From positions 1 through 40,141 of the forward strand of contig JAJZKO010000005.1 of the NCBI GenBank assembly GCA_021850805.1: a stretch of DNA of 40,141 nucleotides, given 5' to 3'. This document shows positions 7,160-16,491 of this stretch, piece after piece; positions within the stretch are counted from its first letter, which is position 1, and every line of letters begins with the position of its first letter. Under the pieces are notes generated by a model. The model ran no database searches. It was not told the origin of the DNA and saw only the letters and a program-made list of their open reading frames with translations. Source of the stretch: Microcaldota archaeon. Its GTDB lineage: Archaea > Micrarchaeota > Micrarchaeia > Micrarchaeales > CABMGC01. Position numbers and translations under genes: made by a program.

Positions 7160-9808
7160 TTAATTATTACCGTAGACTAGACCAAGCGACCCCCATTCTG
7201 ACTCAGTGGTTAGAGCTTTTGAGCTTGAGTATGAGGAATAGTTAGCTGAAACGTAACCATATGATGTATCGTAATTTGTAAGGTTATTTGAGCCCACATT
7301 GTCGTCCGCGTTCCCGTTCAGGGGCCACCAATCAGATAGGTATTGGCCATAATTTATATCAGGAGAGCCGTGTAATCCTCCATTCATTATTGAGTATATG
7401 GCTGACTGGGGAAGTGACGTGCCGTATAGCTGTACATTTGCTATGGAGCCATTGAAGAGCTTTTCCGGAGGGTAGTCCGATCCCGATATCACAACTGGTC
7501 CTGACTGGACATTAGGCATGTATGGAATGGTGGTTGCAAGTACCTGGCTGTTTACGTAGTATGTAACTGACTGGCCATCTAACACTACTGCATAGAAATT
7601 CCACGTATTAGGCTTGAATGTAGGCCCTGAAGTCGGGAAATTGTGGTCGCAGTAAGTCGAGAAGCTTGGAAGCAGATTTGACTGTATCATCATCTCGAAG
7701 CTTGAGTAATCGCATGTCCTTGGGCCATAGCCGAAGACGCCGCAGTAGTATGTAAAGCAGGATATAGACCCGCCAGTCTGCACAGATGTAGGCTTTATCC
7801 ATGCTGTAGCTGTAATCTGCGTGCCTGTAGGAAGCGCTGTGGGGCTCGCAAGATCAAGGTAGGAGCTTATCCCGTTGAAACGTGCAGACTGACCAAACTG
7901 GTTGCTCAGCAGAAGCGATAGATCTGATAAGTAGAGGTGTGGAAGCAGAGGATTGTCAGACTCCGAATTGTTGTTTGATGCCATTATTCCTGGAATCGGC
8001 TCTGGCTGGGGTATCGGATATATGTGGAACATCGAATCGAATGAGTAATTTGGTGGGCTGAAGAATTGCACATCCGTAAGCGTCCCGTTGTTATTGTTCC
8101 CGCTATAATCGTTTGCGTTGCCGTCGAGAGGGTACCAAGCAGAAAGGCCTGCGATACCAGCCGGAGGTATCCCTATGCCATTTGAGAATATCTTCTTTAC
8201 CGCAGGCTGTGAAAGGGATTTGTTGTATATCTGAACATCAGCCACATATCCAGGCAAGTATGCAGAGGCATATGGGAATTCGCCAATATCGAAAGCGGTG
8301 GCGGGCTCTAAAGTCCCTGAGAACGCACCCGTGAAGTTGCTTACACCATTTATGTATAGGCCATATTTGCCTGAGGTTTGGTTGGCCCATGCAACAATGT
8401 TGTACCATCTATCGACCTTAAGGCAGTAGCTTCCGGTGGTTTCTTGCCAGGAAGTTGTTGTAACGCCTGCCTGAACAAAACAGTTCGAATTGAGGAACAT
8501 GGAGATTGTACCGTAGTTGGTCGTGGATACTGCAGAGACTATGCCCGCGTTATCTGAAGGTATGCTTGTCAGATAAACCCATGCGCTTACCGTTATGCCC
8601 TTATTTGATGATGACCAGGAATATGGGGATTTTATGTAGGAACTTGCGCCATTTAGAGATGCTACAGTCCTGTGGTAATTAGAGAATGTAACTATGCCCA
8701 TGTTTGAAAAATTGTAGAACGAATCGCTTTCTGTTGATATGTAATCTGGAGCGTACTGCGATACAAAATAATACCCGTTTTCTATGTAGTTCTTTAAGTT
8801 GCTTATGTCAAGAAGACTTAGTGTAGGGCCGTACAGAAGCACGGGCCTTCCGGTGTATAGGCTGTTAAGCTCTTTCGATGCTGAAGAATAGTTCAGGTAT
8901 GGAACTTTTGGGGTATTCTCAAAGGAATAGGATACAATACCACCATACTTGTTTGCTACGTTGCACGTGGAATTGGTTATTTTTGTAGCATCCGGTGTTG
9001 CCAGGATCAGCGATAGATTGAATGGGTATATCTGGAATGCTGAAGGTATGTATGAGTTTATTGTGGGGCATTCTGCGTCAGCAGCAGGTACGTAATACAC
9101 AGTGCCGTACACGAAGGAGCTGCTTGATCCATATGTAGCATGAGAGTACGGCGAAGTGCCTATAACTGACACAGCTTCCTGCAGGTTACCGAATTTAATG
9201 ATGCGGCTTAAGCCTTGTTCTGCATAGATAAGGTCTTCGGTGCCGTTTATTGGTATTGAAGTTCTTACAGGTATGCTGTAGCTGACGTTGCCTCCGCTGT
9301 AATTTGCCACGATATTCTCCACATAACTTACATTTATATTATAGGGCGAGGACTGGAATACGGATATGTCCGTCTCGTTTATCTTAATATCCGAAGATGG
9401 AAGGCCTGCGGCTTTCGATACGGACGCATTGTAGGAGGCAAGTGTAAGGTTGTTCATATTTGACTGCAGAAAGGCGTATCCCGTGCTGCCAGGCTGCACC
9501 CCGGGGAGAGTCCCATTTCTTATAAGATATGTAAGATACTTACTGAAGTTATCTACAAGGTTGTCTTTCCTTACTGAAGGATCTGATTCATATTTTACCA
9601 AGGTTGATAGCGCACGGGAAGCGCTTGCTGTGGCAAACTGGCCGCTCGTGGAGGATACGTACTTGAAGTAGTTGTTTGAGGACAACGATTGGTAGCTTTG
9701 GCTTGCTATCTGATTGTATCCGGTGCTAAGTTCGGTAAATGCAAAAAGCTCTATGAGAAGCATTACGAATATCAGAAGCATTGTTATTGTCATTATTTGC
9801 GCTTTCAT
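7160..9808 (-). CDS. Giant N-terminally anchored surface protein with two LamG-like domains
   Basis: This 882-aa protein begins MKAQIMTITMLLIFVMLLIELFA, one hydrophobic helix that could be a pilin-like stalk or a plain membrane anchor. The rest is rich in Ser, Tyr, Asn and Thr with many N-x-S/T sequons, as in an extracellular protein. A first LamG/concanavalin-like beta-sandwich lies near residues 385-545 (ITVSAWVYLTS, then KYGLYINGVSNFTG, then ADVQIYNKSLS). The linker AWYPLDGNANDYSG leads to a second LamG near 655-805 (ITATAWIKPTS, then NVQLYGTSLP). It ends with another WWPLNGNADD linker and a short tail. LamG domains usually bind glycans or proteins. A good ribosome site (GGTGA) precedes the ATG. 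It is the last gene of the minus-strand adhesin operon, 21 bases after its neighbour. Confidence 0.88.
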   Translation of the reverse strand: MKAQIMTITMLLIFVMLLIELFAFTELSTGYNQIASQSYQSLSSNNYFKYVSSTSGQFATASASRALSTLVKYESDPSVRKDNLVDNFSKYLTYLIRNGTLPGVQPGSTGYAFLQSNMNNLTLASYNASVSKAAGLPSSDIKINETDISVFQSSPYNINVSYVENIVANYSGGNVSYSIPVRTSIPINGTEDLIYAEQGLSRIIKFGNLQEAVSVIGTSPYSHATYGSSSSFVYGTVYYVPAADAECPTINSYIPSAFQIYPFNLSLILATPDATKITNSTCNVANKYGGIVSYSFENTPKVPYLNYSSASKELNSLYTGRPVLLYGPTLSLLDISNLKNYIENGYYFVSQYAPDYISTESDSFYNFSNMGIVTFSNYHRTVASLNGASSYIKSPYSWSSSNKGITVSAWVYLTSIPSDNAGIVSAVSTTNYGTISMFLNSNCFVQAGVTTTSWQETTGSYCLKVDRWYNIVAWANQTSGKYGLYINGVSNFTGAFSGTLEPATAFDIGEFPYASAYLPGYVADVQIYNKSLSQPAVKKIFSNGIGIPPAGIAGLSAWYPLDGNANDYSGNNNNGTLTDVQFFSPPNYSFDSMFHIYPIPQPEPIPGIMASNNNSESDNPLLPHLYLSDLSLLLSNQFGQSARFNGISSYLDLASPTALPTGTQITATAWIKPTSVQTGGSISCFTYYCGVFGYGPRTCDYSSFEMMIQSNLLPSFSTYCDHNFPTSGPTFKPNTWNFYAVVLDGQSVTYYVNSQVLATTIPYMPNVQSGPVVISGSDYPPEKLFNGSIANVQLYGTSLPQSAIYSIMNGGLHGSPDINYGQYLSDWWPLNGNADDNVGSNNLTNYDTSYGYVSANYSSYSSSKALTTESEWGSLGLVYGNN
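8108..8128. repeat. DNA repeat encoding the LamG linker (copy in the 882-aa gene)
   Basis: These 21 bases are identical to 13265-13285 in a different gene of the same operon. On the minus strand both encode the Asp-Gly-Asn-Ala-Asn-Asp stretch of the WYPLDGNANDYSG linker. Identity at synonymous sites suggests recent duplication or recombination between adhesin modules. Diverged versions occur near 10015-10040, 13925-13955 and 14925-14950. Confidence 0.6.
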
Positions 9809-9829
9809 AGATTCACCATTTCAATAGAC

Positions 9830-12055
9830 CTATTGCCAGGTATAAAAGCTCACGTTGTAAAGACCCGAAGTGCTGCTTGAGTAGTTTTCTGCTGATACGG
9901 GCAGAACCTGGCGGTTAACATTGAATGAACTAGCGAAAGATGGATTTGTATAATTAGTTGGCAGGTACGTTACATTTAGCGCATATCCCGTATATCCGCT
10001 GCCAGAATAATCATTTGCATCTCCTTCGAGAGGCCACCAGCCTATTAAGGCCGCCGACTGGTTTGGTATGCCGTATTTGCCTTCCGAATAGAGTGATGCT
10101 ATCTGGTTTGACGTAAGGCTTTCATTATAAAGCTGCACATTTGATATGAATCCATCGAAATACACTGGAGGAGCAGTATTTGGGGAGTATCCAAAGTAGA
10201 GGGGGTACCCGCTATTTATTTTTGATTTTGATACATACCTTGCAGCAAGTTGTCCGTCTAAGTACTCTGTGACATTTCCTGAAGAGTAGTTATATGAGAC
10301 GGCGACATACGTCCATACCCTTGGCACTACGTTCCCAAAGGTATAATCCTTTACCCCGAATATGACGAAATCGTAAGTGTTGTTTAGTATCCTCAGTGCG
10401 AAGTTCTGGTTATTTTTGCCCTGGGATACTATGGTCCTGTTCCCATTGTAAACCGTTGGATACACCCATGCCCCAATTGTCAGGGCACTTGCGTTGTTGT
10501 ATACCGGTTCGGTCTCTATAAGGCTATTTGTCCCGTCGAAAAATGCAGTGCTTGCGTTGAATGAACTCACTATTCCGTTGTTTGCAAGAGAAGATACGGC
10601 AAGTTTGTAGTTTGAGATGCTCGAATAGGCAGAAATGCCTTCTGCACAACTTCCGAGATTGCTTATATACAAGGAGGACATTTCCGATATGAGCGATGGG
10701 TTTTTATTCGAGGGGCATGCGCCATATGCAAGCAGCTTGGTTCCTGCGGATGTATATAGCCTGCCGTATGCAAGGGACATTGAGCTTGCCAATATGCCAT
10801 ATGAAGAAGGGATTCCGCTAAACCAGTTAGTCTTGCCTGTAGAGATGTTCTGCGAAAGGACATAGTTCTCAGGCCATGCGGTGTACAATGTTCCCCTAGA
10901 ACTTACCGGCACGTTCAATACTATTATGCACTGCCTTCCGTTGCCCCCTAGAGAACCTGAGCCTTTTTTGCATTTGCCTGGAGGAGGGGGAGGCGGAGGA
11001 TTGCATGTCACAGAGCCGGCACAGAATGATGGCTTGTACTGCCATATAAGGTATTTCCCACCTGCAAATGCAAAGGTAGATTCTGTGTTCTGGAATACTA
11101 TCTCATCGTTGTTTATGACTGCACCGTATACTTCAGCGCCTGATGGATAATTGGTTATAGTAGTGCCGTTTAGATATTCTATAATGGCATTTTCGTACTG
11201 CCCGAAAGCCACATAGCTGCTGTTCATCGCAAGCCCCTGCAGCACACTGTAGCTCTGCGACCAGAGCTCCTCTGGATAGCCGGTGTTTGTAGATAGGCTT
11301 ACCATTGAGAGCGTATCTGGAGTCTCTATGGCAAGAAGTTCTCCGCTGGAAGCTATGCTTACTGGATTGTTTGAGAGTGTAAATATCCAGTCTATAGTGC
11401 CGTTTGGTGCGTATAGCGAGTAGACATTGTCCGATGCAGTTCCGAATATTACCTGCCTTCCGTGTACCAGTATAGGCGTAGTAAGGGGGCCTTGGGTGCT
11501 TACTATGTTCTGATCCCACGCAGTAGAGAGCGTCCTTGGATTCATCTCAACTATATCTGTCCCATTTGCATATATCAGCATTCCACCATAAACAGCCAGG
11601 GAAGTTACATTGGTATATGCGTTTTTCTTCCATACGATGGATCCTGATGAGGAGTTTATTGCGTATATGTAGTTGTATGCAGCGAAGAATACCATCCCGT
11701 AATCTGCAACGATAGTTGCATTGGTTATGGAAAACGATGAGTTGTAAGTATAAGATAGGGATGGTGAAGATGGACCTGTTGGGTTATATCCATTCCGTGA
11801 ATAGTTGCTCTGGTACTGATCCCACACTTCTGTAGCAGCAGCTTCCTGCTGCGCCATCTGATATGCCATTGGTACGCTACTGCTTAGAGAAGATAAATTT
11901 GTTGATATAAGATATCCTATTGCGGCTTGAGTCTCAGAGTAGGATGTCGCATACGTGGTCTGTGGTGTGAAGTGGAAGTACACTAGTAGAGAGACGCTTG
12001 CCACAGCAATCGCAAGCGCAAATATCGAATCGAGTGTGAAGGCTATGCCTTTCAT
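9830..12055 (-). CDS. Pilin-like adhesin with PQQ-type beta-propeller and LamG domain
   Basis: This 741-aa protein begins MKGIAFTLDSIFALAIAVASVSLLVYF, resembling the class III pilin N-terminus seen in the 183-aa neighbour (FxxD followed by a hydrophobic helix). Residues of about 100-345 form PQQ/quinoprotein-like propeller blades (VFFAAYNYIYAINSSSGSIVWKK, NVYSLYAPNGTIDWIF, LYTAWPENYVLSQNISTGKTNWF). A hinge near 355-385 holds seven prolines flanked by cysteines. One LamG domain follows near 500-665 (LTIGAWVYPTV, then SNVQLYNESLT). The C-terminus carries the linker WWPLEGDANDYSG. N-x-S/T sequons are dense, so it is probably glycosylated and outside the cell. The start follows a purine-rich GTGGGCGG. 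No enzyme activity is implied by the propeller; cofactor residues were not identified. Confidence 0.88.
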   Translation of the reverse strand: MKGIAFTLDSIFALAIAVASVSLLVYFHFTPQTTYATSYSETQAAIGYLISTNLSSLSSSVPMAYQMAQQEAAATEVWDQYQSNYSRNGYNPTGPSSPSLSYTYNSSFSITNATIVADYGMVFFAAYNYIYAINSSSGSIVWKKNAYTNVTSLAVYGGMLIYANGTDIVEMNPRTLSTAWDQNIVSTQGPLTTPILVHGRQVIFGTASDNVYSLYAPNGTIDWIFTLSNNPVSIASSGELLAIETPDTLSMVSLSTNTGYPEELWSQSYSVLQGLAMNSSYVAFGQYENAIIEYLNGTTITNYPSGAEVYGAVINNDEIVFQNTESTFAFAGGKYLIWQYKPSFCAGSVTCNPPPPPPPGKCKKGSGSLGGNGRQCIIVLNVPVSSRGTLYTAWPENYVLSQNISTGKTNWFSGIPSSYGILASSMSLAYGRLYTSAGTKLLAYGACPSNKNPSLISEMSSLYISNLGSCAEGISAYSSISNYKLAVSSLANNGIVSSFNASTAFFDGTNSLIETEPVYNNASALTIGAWVYPTVYNGNRTIVSQGKNNQNFALRILNNTYDFVIFGVKDYTFGNVVPRVWTYVAVSYNYSSGNVTEYLDGQLAARYVSKSKINSGYPLYFGYSPNTAPPVYFDGFISNVQLYNESLTSNQIASLYSEGKYGIPNQSAALIGWWPLEGDANDYSGSGYTGYALNVTYLPTNYTNPSFASSFNVNRQVLPVSAENYSSSTSGLYNVSFYTWQ

Positions 12056-12082
12056 CCCATACCGCCCACAATATCATAACAT

Positions 12083-12094
12083 TATGTATATTTA
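12083..12094 (-). promoter_or_regulatory. Possible internal promoter in the adhesin operon
   Basis: On the minus strand the 47-base gap before the 741-aa gene holds TTAAATATACAT about 30-40 bases before the ATG. The other gaps in this operon are 21 bases or less, or overlaps, so a second promoter here would let the last two adhesins be expressed apart from the upstream pilins. Confidence 0.3.
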
Positions 12095-12102
12095 ACTGTT
12101 CC

Positions 12103-12654
12103 TCAGCTTACCCCAAAAGTTGTATTTGTCCAGACGAGTACGCGCATCTCCACGGTCTTGTTGTCAAGTGTTACAAACCTATTTGAGACTTCTATGGCTG
12201 TTGCACCACTGGAGAGCGGGTTTTTGCCTATCGACAGGTCTACCCCGCTGCCTGAAAATGTTATGTAGTAGTCGTAGCTGAGCCCCAGCTGTGCCTTCGT
12301 TGCCTGATAATTGTAATTTGACATTCCATACAGGGCCATGACCTTTGACTCGGATAAACTTGAAGATGCGAATCCATTATTCCGATTGCCTAATCCTATG
12401 CTGATGTTGTGCCAGGTAAGGGTGTTTGAGATTGAGATCTGCGAATCCCAGTTTGATGGATATCCTGTTCCAAGAAGCTGTATGCTGAAGCTATTCAGCT
12501 GCATTTCCATGTTCCCAACCCCGTACCCATATGAAACCGCAAATTGGTTGGAAACGTTATACCACACATCCGTAGCTATCAGGACAGCTGCTGTGAATAT
12601 TATCATTGCGAAGAGAGCATCGAATGACCAGAACTGTGCTTTTCTGCTTTTCAT
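12103..12654 (-). CDS. Pilin-like protein with class III-type N-terminus
   Basis: This small 183-aa protein starts MKSRKAQFWSFDALFAMIIFTAAVLIA. A short basic leader ends in Ala, then comes Gln with Ser at +4 and Asp near the usual Glu position, and a roughly 20-residue hydrophobic helix. That is the layout of archaeal class III prepilins cut by EppA/FlaK-type peptidases, with slight departures from the Q-x-S-x-E consensus. The rest is Ser/Asn/Tyr-rich beta-prone sequence (for example YDYYITFSGSGVDLSIG), about the length of a minor pilin. It sits between the 1110-aa and 741-aa adhesins, 10 bases after the former. A role as a minor pilin joining large adhesins to the fibre is inferred. Confidence 0.82.
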   Translation of the reverse strand: MKSRKAQFWSFDALFAMIIFTAAVLIATDVWYNVSNQFAVSYGYGVGNMEMQLNSFSIQLLGTGYPSNWDSQISISNTLTWHNISIGLGNRNNGFASSSLSESKVMALYGMSNYNYQATKAQLGLSYDYYITFSGSGVDLSIGKNPLSSGATAIEVSNRFVTLDNKTVEMRVLVWTNTTFGVS

Positions 12655-12664
12655 GCGTTATCAT

Positions 12665-15600
12665 CTATGGTACGGTTATTGAGGAATACGGCTGCGCCTG
12701 CGATTGATATAGCTGCATTACGTCCTGGCTGCTGAGCGCGCTCTTTAGCACCATCAGGTTTGAGATTGTGCCATTAAAGTTCCTATCTAGCTGCCCTATA
12801 GTGCCAGTCTTGAACCCAAGGCAGCCCACCTTTGGGGAGGTATCCCATACAAGCTGACCATCTATGTAGCCGTAAGGCTGTCCGTTGTCAAGCACCAGAG
12901 TCGTATATATCCAGCGGCCTTTGTAGGAGCCTGGGAAGACCTCAGAGTTCGGCACTGTGCCGTTTCTTACTTCGAAACGCAGGTTATTGTTGTTATATTC
13001 TATATCGGCATAGCTTGGATTGTAAAAATCAAATACACCGCCCATATTCCCTGTCGACTCCATCCCTGAATCGTACGACCATGCGGATATTGTGAAATTG
13101 CAGACATTGCTGCTGCCCAGGTTTACTGGCACTGATACCTTGCTGTTTTGCCCGTTAAATAGCAATCCTGCACTGCCTATTGCGTGTGTGCGTGTTGGCG
13201 CAGTTACATTGAACTGTGCATAGGCTATCCCGGAAGCAGTGCCGTTATTTCCGTATCCTGATGTATCGTTTGCGTTGCCGTCGAGGGGCCACCAGCCAAC
13301 AGGATCCGCCTGCTGTATGGGGGAAGCATACTGTCCGTTTGAATATATCTGATATGCCTCGCTCGATGTCAGCGGCTGCCCGTATACCTGCAGATTGGAC
13401 AGGTATCCGTAGAAAGATCTTCCGGCATTGTCTGTTCCCAAGAGCATGCTGTTCGATGGTATGTGTGGATTTGTCTCTGCCGGCGAAGTGTATACAAGCG
13501 CGCCGTTTGAATATACATTATATTCTACTCCGCCGCCAGATGGCTTGGAGGATAATATCAGATTGTACCATGTATCTGGAAGTATTCTGTCCTTTGTACA
13601 GATCCAACGCACCCCTGATTCGAGTATTGAGATATTATATAGGGGGCATGATGTTGGAGATCCGCCAAGGTATAATCCGTATCCGTTTGAGCCTCCGTTA
13701 TCTCCCATCAGGAAGAGGACCTGGCCTGAGGATGGGTTTGTGTCATATACCCATTCGCTGACAGAAGTGGAATTAACTGAGCTGTCCTGAATTGGAATTA
13801 CTATTTTGGATGATCCGGTGAAATTCGCCGCAAGAAGCTGCGACGAATTCGTTACCGTATCATTAGTATACGCTGGAGAATATGCTATGTTGCCGTATTG
13901 CGTGAGGTTGGCAGTATTCTCGTAATCGTTGGAATCGCCGTCAAGAGGATACCATGAGACAAGATAGGTGCTCTTAAGCGGAGGCCCATTTAGACCTTCC
14001 GAATATATTTGTGTTATGTTTTTATTAGGAAGCAGGTAGTTGTATATCTGCACATCGCTTATCTTTCCATCGAAACCATATAATGGCTGCGCATAGCGGG
14101 CTTGATACCCCGTATTGCACCCAATTCCAGAGTAATGCGTGCCTGCGTTATATTCGACTTGGCTTGGTCCAGATTCATTATTTGATCCCTCGAATATGGT
14201 TACTATTCCATTGTCAACTGAGCCGCCTGTAAGTTCTGCAGCGACAAATGTCCACTTTTTAAGGGGAATGTGCAGTGTAGAGTTAAAGTATACCCAGTAT
14301 CCGGGAGTATTTACGTTCCACGAGGAAGCGGTAAGGTTTCCGCTGCCGGTTAGTCCAAAAAATAAAGTATCTGGAGGATTTCCTTCGGTATATATCGCCT
14401 GGTTGTGTTCAGGCGTATATGAATTCAGGTATATCCATGCGGTAATCAGGTAATTTGGGTACGTATTAAGTGGCGCTGAAGTTGAATTTGCCAGGCATGT
14501 TGTGCTTCCGTCAAAATTTATGGCTTGGGTTGGTGACGCCCAGGATGTATTGAAAAGTCTTGAGCCTGAATCCTGTGGAAGATCGTATGTCCTGTTCCCC
14601 GTGCCGAGATTAAGAGGCCACCAGTCAGTAAGGTTTCGCTGCAGCATCTGATTGCCAGTGAAGGCGGTGGCTGTTACCATGGCACTTGTTTCGTACAAGG
14701 GCACAGATAGGTAAGCAGTCGACACCCCATACGCAGTGGTATTATTCGACTCTATGGGCTTTTCTGTACTTGAGAAATTGCCAGAAGTTGCAACGAAGGA
14801 AACAAGCGCATTTTTCAGCGGAGTCCCGCGGTTATTCGTAACGTAGGCATTTATCTGGCTTATCAGGTCGTATGTTATTGTACCTATAAGAGTTCCTGAA
14901 GTGCCGCTGCCTATGAACTGTTTTGTATTTCCGTCAAATGGATACCACGCTGCAAGGTTGTTGACGTTTATGGGTGTACCGCCGATACCTCTCTGGTATA
15001 TTGCATTTATCTGGTTCTCCGTGAGGCTTGTGTTGTATATCTGCAGATTCCCTATGCCACCATAGTAGTATAGCCCTCCGGAAGGCCATCCGGATATCTG
15101 GTAATTATTAGAAGCCGTGCCTGAAGATGGAGGGCCTGCACACTGCTCCATCTGCTGCGGCACGCCGTTTATGTATAGTTTGCTCTCTCCAGTATAAGCG
15201 CCGTTGTAAAAATCTGCCGCAACGAAAACAAGCTTATTTTTTACTACCAGAGAGGGTATGCCGTAGTCATCCTGCAGATATCCAGTAGAGAGGCTGGTGC
15301 TGCCTGTAGTAAAGCCAAAGCAGTAATTGGTGATATACAAGGCGTACCTATTGAAACCGAATGGAACCTCTCCGCTTGGTTGGCCATCCCAGTACATCCA
15401 GAAAGTTACAGTATTATTGCCACCTGAAGTGAGATTTACGGCTCCGCTGTCGGCAGATACATAGGAGCTTCCGCTGAAATTGGCATAGTAGGATGTGCTT
15501 GATGTCGTCTTTATGTATGCAGGCGTATCGTTTTTCATGCTCGTCTGGGAATTGCAGTCAAGATCTATGCATACCTGGCCATCCCTATTCTGCAGCGTTA

Positions 15601-15997
15601 GTGAGCCAGGTGCTGTTGGAATCAGGTATGTCCCCTGCGCATCTACGAATGTGCTGTTTGATACTATGTTCTGCACATCTGCATGGCTTATCGCGCTTAG
15701 TACCTGGCTGCCCTCCTTGGTCTGCAGGAGGATGAATCCGCTCTTGCTTATGGTTATATTGTACGCGCTTACGCTTATCCCGCGAGGAAGCACTATTGAT
15801 GTGCTATATCCGTTCCCAAGAGACGCCGCAGTGTCTATCTGCGAGGCTATGTACTGTGATGCATATTCGAGCTCAGAAGAGAGCTGCTCGTTTAGTGCAA
15901 CTGACCTCTGCGCAAGCAGAACGCCGAATACCAGGAGCGATATGAATAGTATGAATACAAAAAGCACTATGAATTCAAGGGCTATTTGGAATCGCAT
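12665..15997 (-). CDS. Giant pilin-like adhesin with four LamG domains and an Ig-like module
   Basis: I chose the ATG at 15997 (1110 aa) rather than the far start at 16033. It has a GGTAAGG site and begins MRFQIALEFIVLFVFILFISLLV, a class III-type motif (Q-I-A-L-E then hydrophobic). After the helix and a short coiled stalk come a LamG near 170-345, an Ig-like/Big_1-type module near 385-455 (INAYVTNNRGTPLKNALVSF), and three more LamG domains near 490-690, 730-890 and 940-1100. The modules are separated by WYPFDGN, WWPLN, WYPLDGD and WWPLDGN linkers. It is far longer than any normal pilin (100-250 aa). A tip or side adhesin displayed by the pilus is the best reading. Glycan or surface-protein binding is inferred from the LamG family. 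Confidence 0.88.
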   Translation of the reverse strand: MRFQIALEFIVLFVFILFISLLVFGVLLAQRSVALNEQLSSELEYASQYIASQIDTAASLGNGYSTSIVLPRGISVSAYNITISKSGFILLQTKEGSQVLSAISHADVQNIVSNSTFVDAQGTYLIPTAPGSLTLQNRDGQVCIDLDCNSQTSMKNDTPAYIKTTSSTSYYANFSGSSYVSADSGAVNLTSGGNNTVTFWMYWDGQPSGEVPFGFNRYALYITNYCFGFTTGSTSLSTGYLQDDYGIPSLVVKNKLVFVAADFYNGAYTGESKLYINGVPQQMEQCAGPPSSGTASNNYQISGWPSGGLYYYGGIGNLQIYNTSLTENQINAIYQRGIGGTPINVNNLAAWYPFDGNTKQFIGSGTSGTLIGTITYDLISQINAYVTNNRGTPLKNALVSFVATSGNFSSTEKPIESNNTTAYGVSTAYLSVPLYETSAMVTATAFTGNQMLQRNLTDWWPLNLGTGNRTYDLPQDSGSRLFNTSWASPTQAINFDGSTTCLANSTSAPLNTYPNYLITAWIYLNSYTPEHNQAIYTEGNPPDTLFFGLTGSGNLTASSWNVNTPGYWVYFNSTLHIPLKKWTFVAAELTGGSVDNGIVTIFEGSNNESGPSQVEYNAGTHYSGIGCNTGYQARYAQPLYGFDGKISDVQIYNYLLPNKNITQIYSEGLNGPPLKSTYLVSWYPLDGDSNDYENTANLTQYGNIAYSPAYTNDTVTNSSQLLAANFTGSSKIVIPIQDSSVNSTSVSEWVYDTNPSSGQVLFLMGDNGGSNGYGLYLGGSPTSCPLYNISILESGVRWICTKDRILPDTWYNLILSSKPSGGGVEYNVYSNGALVYTSPAETNPHIPSNSMLLGTDNAGRSFYGYLSNLQVYGQPLTSSEAYQIYSNGQYASPIQQADPVGWWPLDGNANDTSGYGNNGTASGIAYAQFNVTAPTRTHAIGSAGLLFNGQNSKVSVPVNLGSSNVCNFTISAWSYDSGMESTGNMGGVFDFYNPSYADIEYNNNNLRFEVRNGTVPNSEVFPGSYKGRWIYTTLVLDNGQPYGYIDGQLVWDTSPKVGCLGFKTGTIGQLDRNFNGTISNLMVLKSALSSQDVMQLYQSQAQPYSSITVP
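13265..13285. repeat. DNA repeat encoding the LamG linker (copy in the 1110-aa gene)
   Basis: These 21 bases are identical to 8108-8128 in the 882-aa gene, about 5 kb away, and encode the same piece of the WWPLDGNAND linker. The flanking DNA differs, so this is a short, recombination-prone module junction and not a whole-gene duplication. Confidence 0.6.
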
Positions 15998-16005
15998 CCT
16001 TACCA

Positions 16006-16491
16006 CTATACCACTGGTGTGACGTACACGCACGGAATCGATGGCTCAGATGGGCATGACTGCTGGTAGCTCATGTTGAGCAGGTATGTCCCTGTAGAGG
16101 TAACGCTGTCCAGATTGCCGCTTATGTTTGCGGTGGTGTATGAGGTTATCTCGCTTGTGCCTGAAGTCGCCTGTATGACAAATGTTATCTGATGCCCCAC
16201 GCCATTTGAATTGGACCCGCCAACGTATATGTTGAGCACGCCTGGAGGCACCTGCACCTGCACAAGCTGCCTTGCGGGATAGCCCTCCGATCCTACCAGT
16301 GTCGCAATGCTGGATATTTTTGACGCGGCCTGCTGGCTGGCTGCTGCGGACAGTGAAGCATTTGCATTTGCTATCTGTATGAATGCAAAGACCAGCAGTG
16401 GAAGAAGCAGCGCTAAACCGAAAGCAAGGGTGACAAGCAATTCGAAACTTGCCTGCGCCCTGATTTTTCTGAGCCGCATACTATTCTTCAT
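16006..16491 (-). CDS. Class III signal peptide pilin
   Basis: This 161-aa protein is the clearest pilin in the window. A basic leader MKNSMRLRKIRA precedes QASFELLVTL, a textbook class III site (Q, S at +3, E at +5), and a 20-residue hydrophobic helix. Cleavage is expected between Ala12 and Gln13 by an EppA/FlaK-like peptidase, leaving a mature pilin of about 149 aa. The remainder is a small Thr/Ser/Gly/Val-rich domain with two cysteines near the C-terminus (QQSCPSEPSIPCVYV), which could form a disulfide. The ATG at 16491 overlaps the end of the CBS gene by 11 bases; ATG at 16479 is possible. As the first and smallest pilin gene it may be the major fibre subunit. Confidence 0.9.
   Translation of the reverse strand: MKNSMRLRKIRAQASFELLVTLAFGLALLLPLLVFAFIQIANANASLSAAASQQAASKISSIATLVGSEGYPARQLVQVQVPPGVLNIYVGGSNSNGVGHQITFVIQATSGTSEITSYTTANISGNLDSVTSTGTYLLNMSYQQSCPSEPSIPCVYVTPVV

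Noticed and set aside
13216-16022. Several 100-180 codon plus-strand frames within the adhesin genes
   Set aside because: They are Arg/Cys/Ser-rich shadows of the Ser/Tyr/Asn-rich minus-strand genes and have no recognisable domain.
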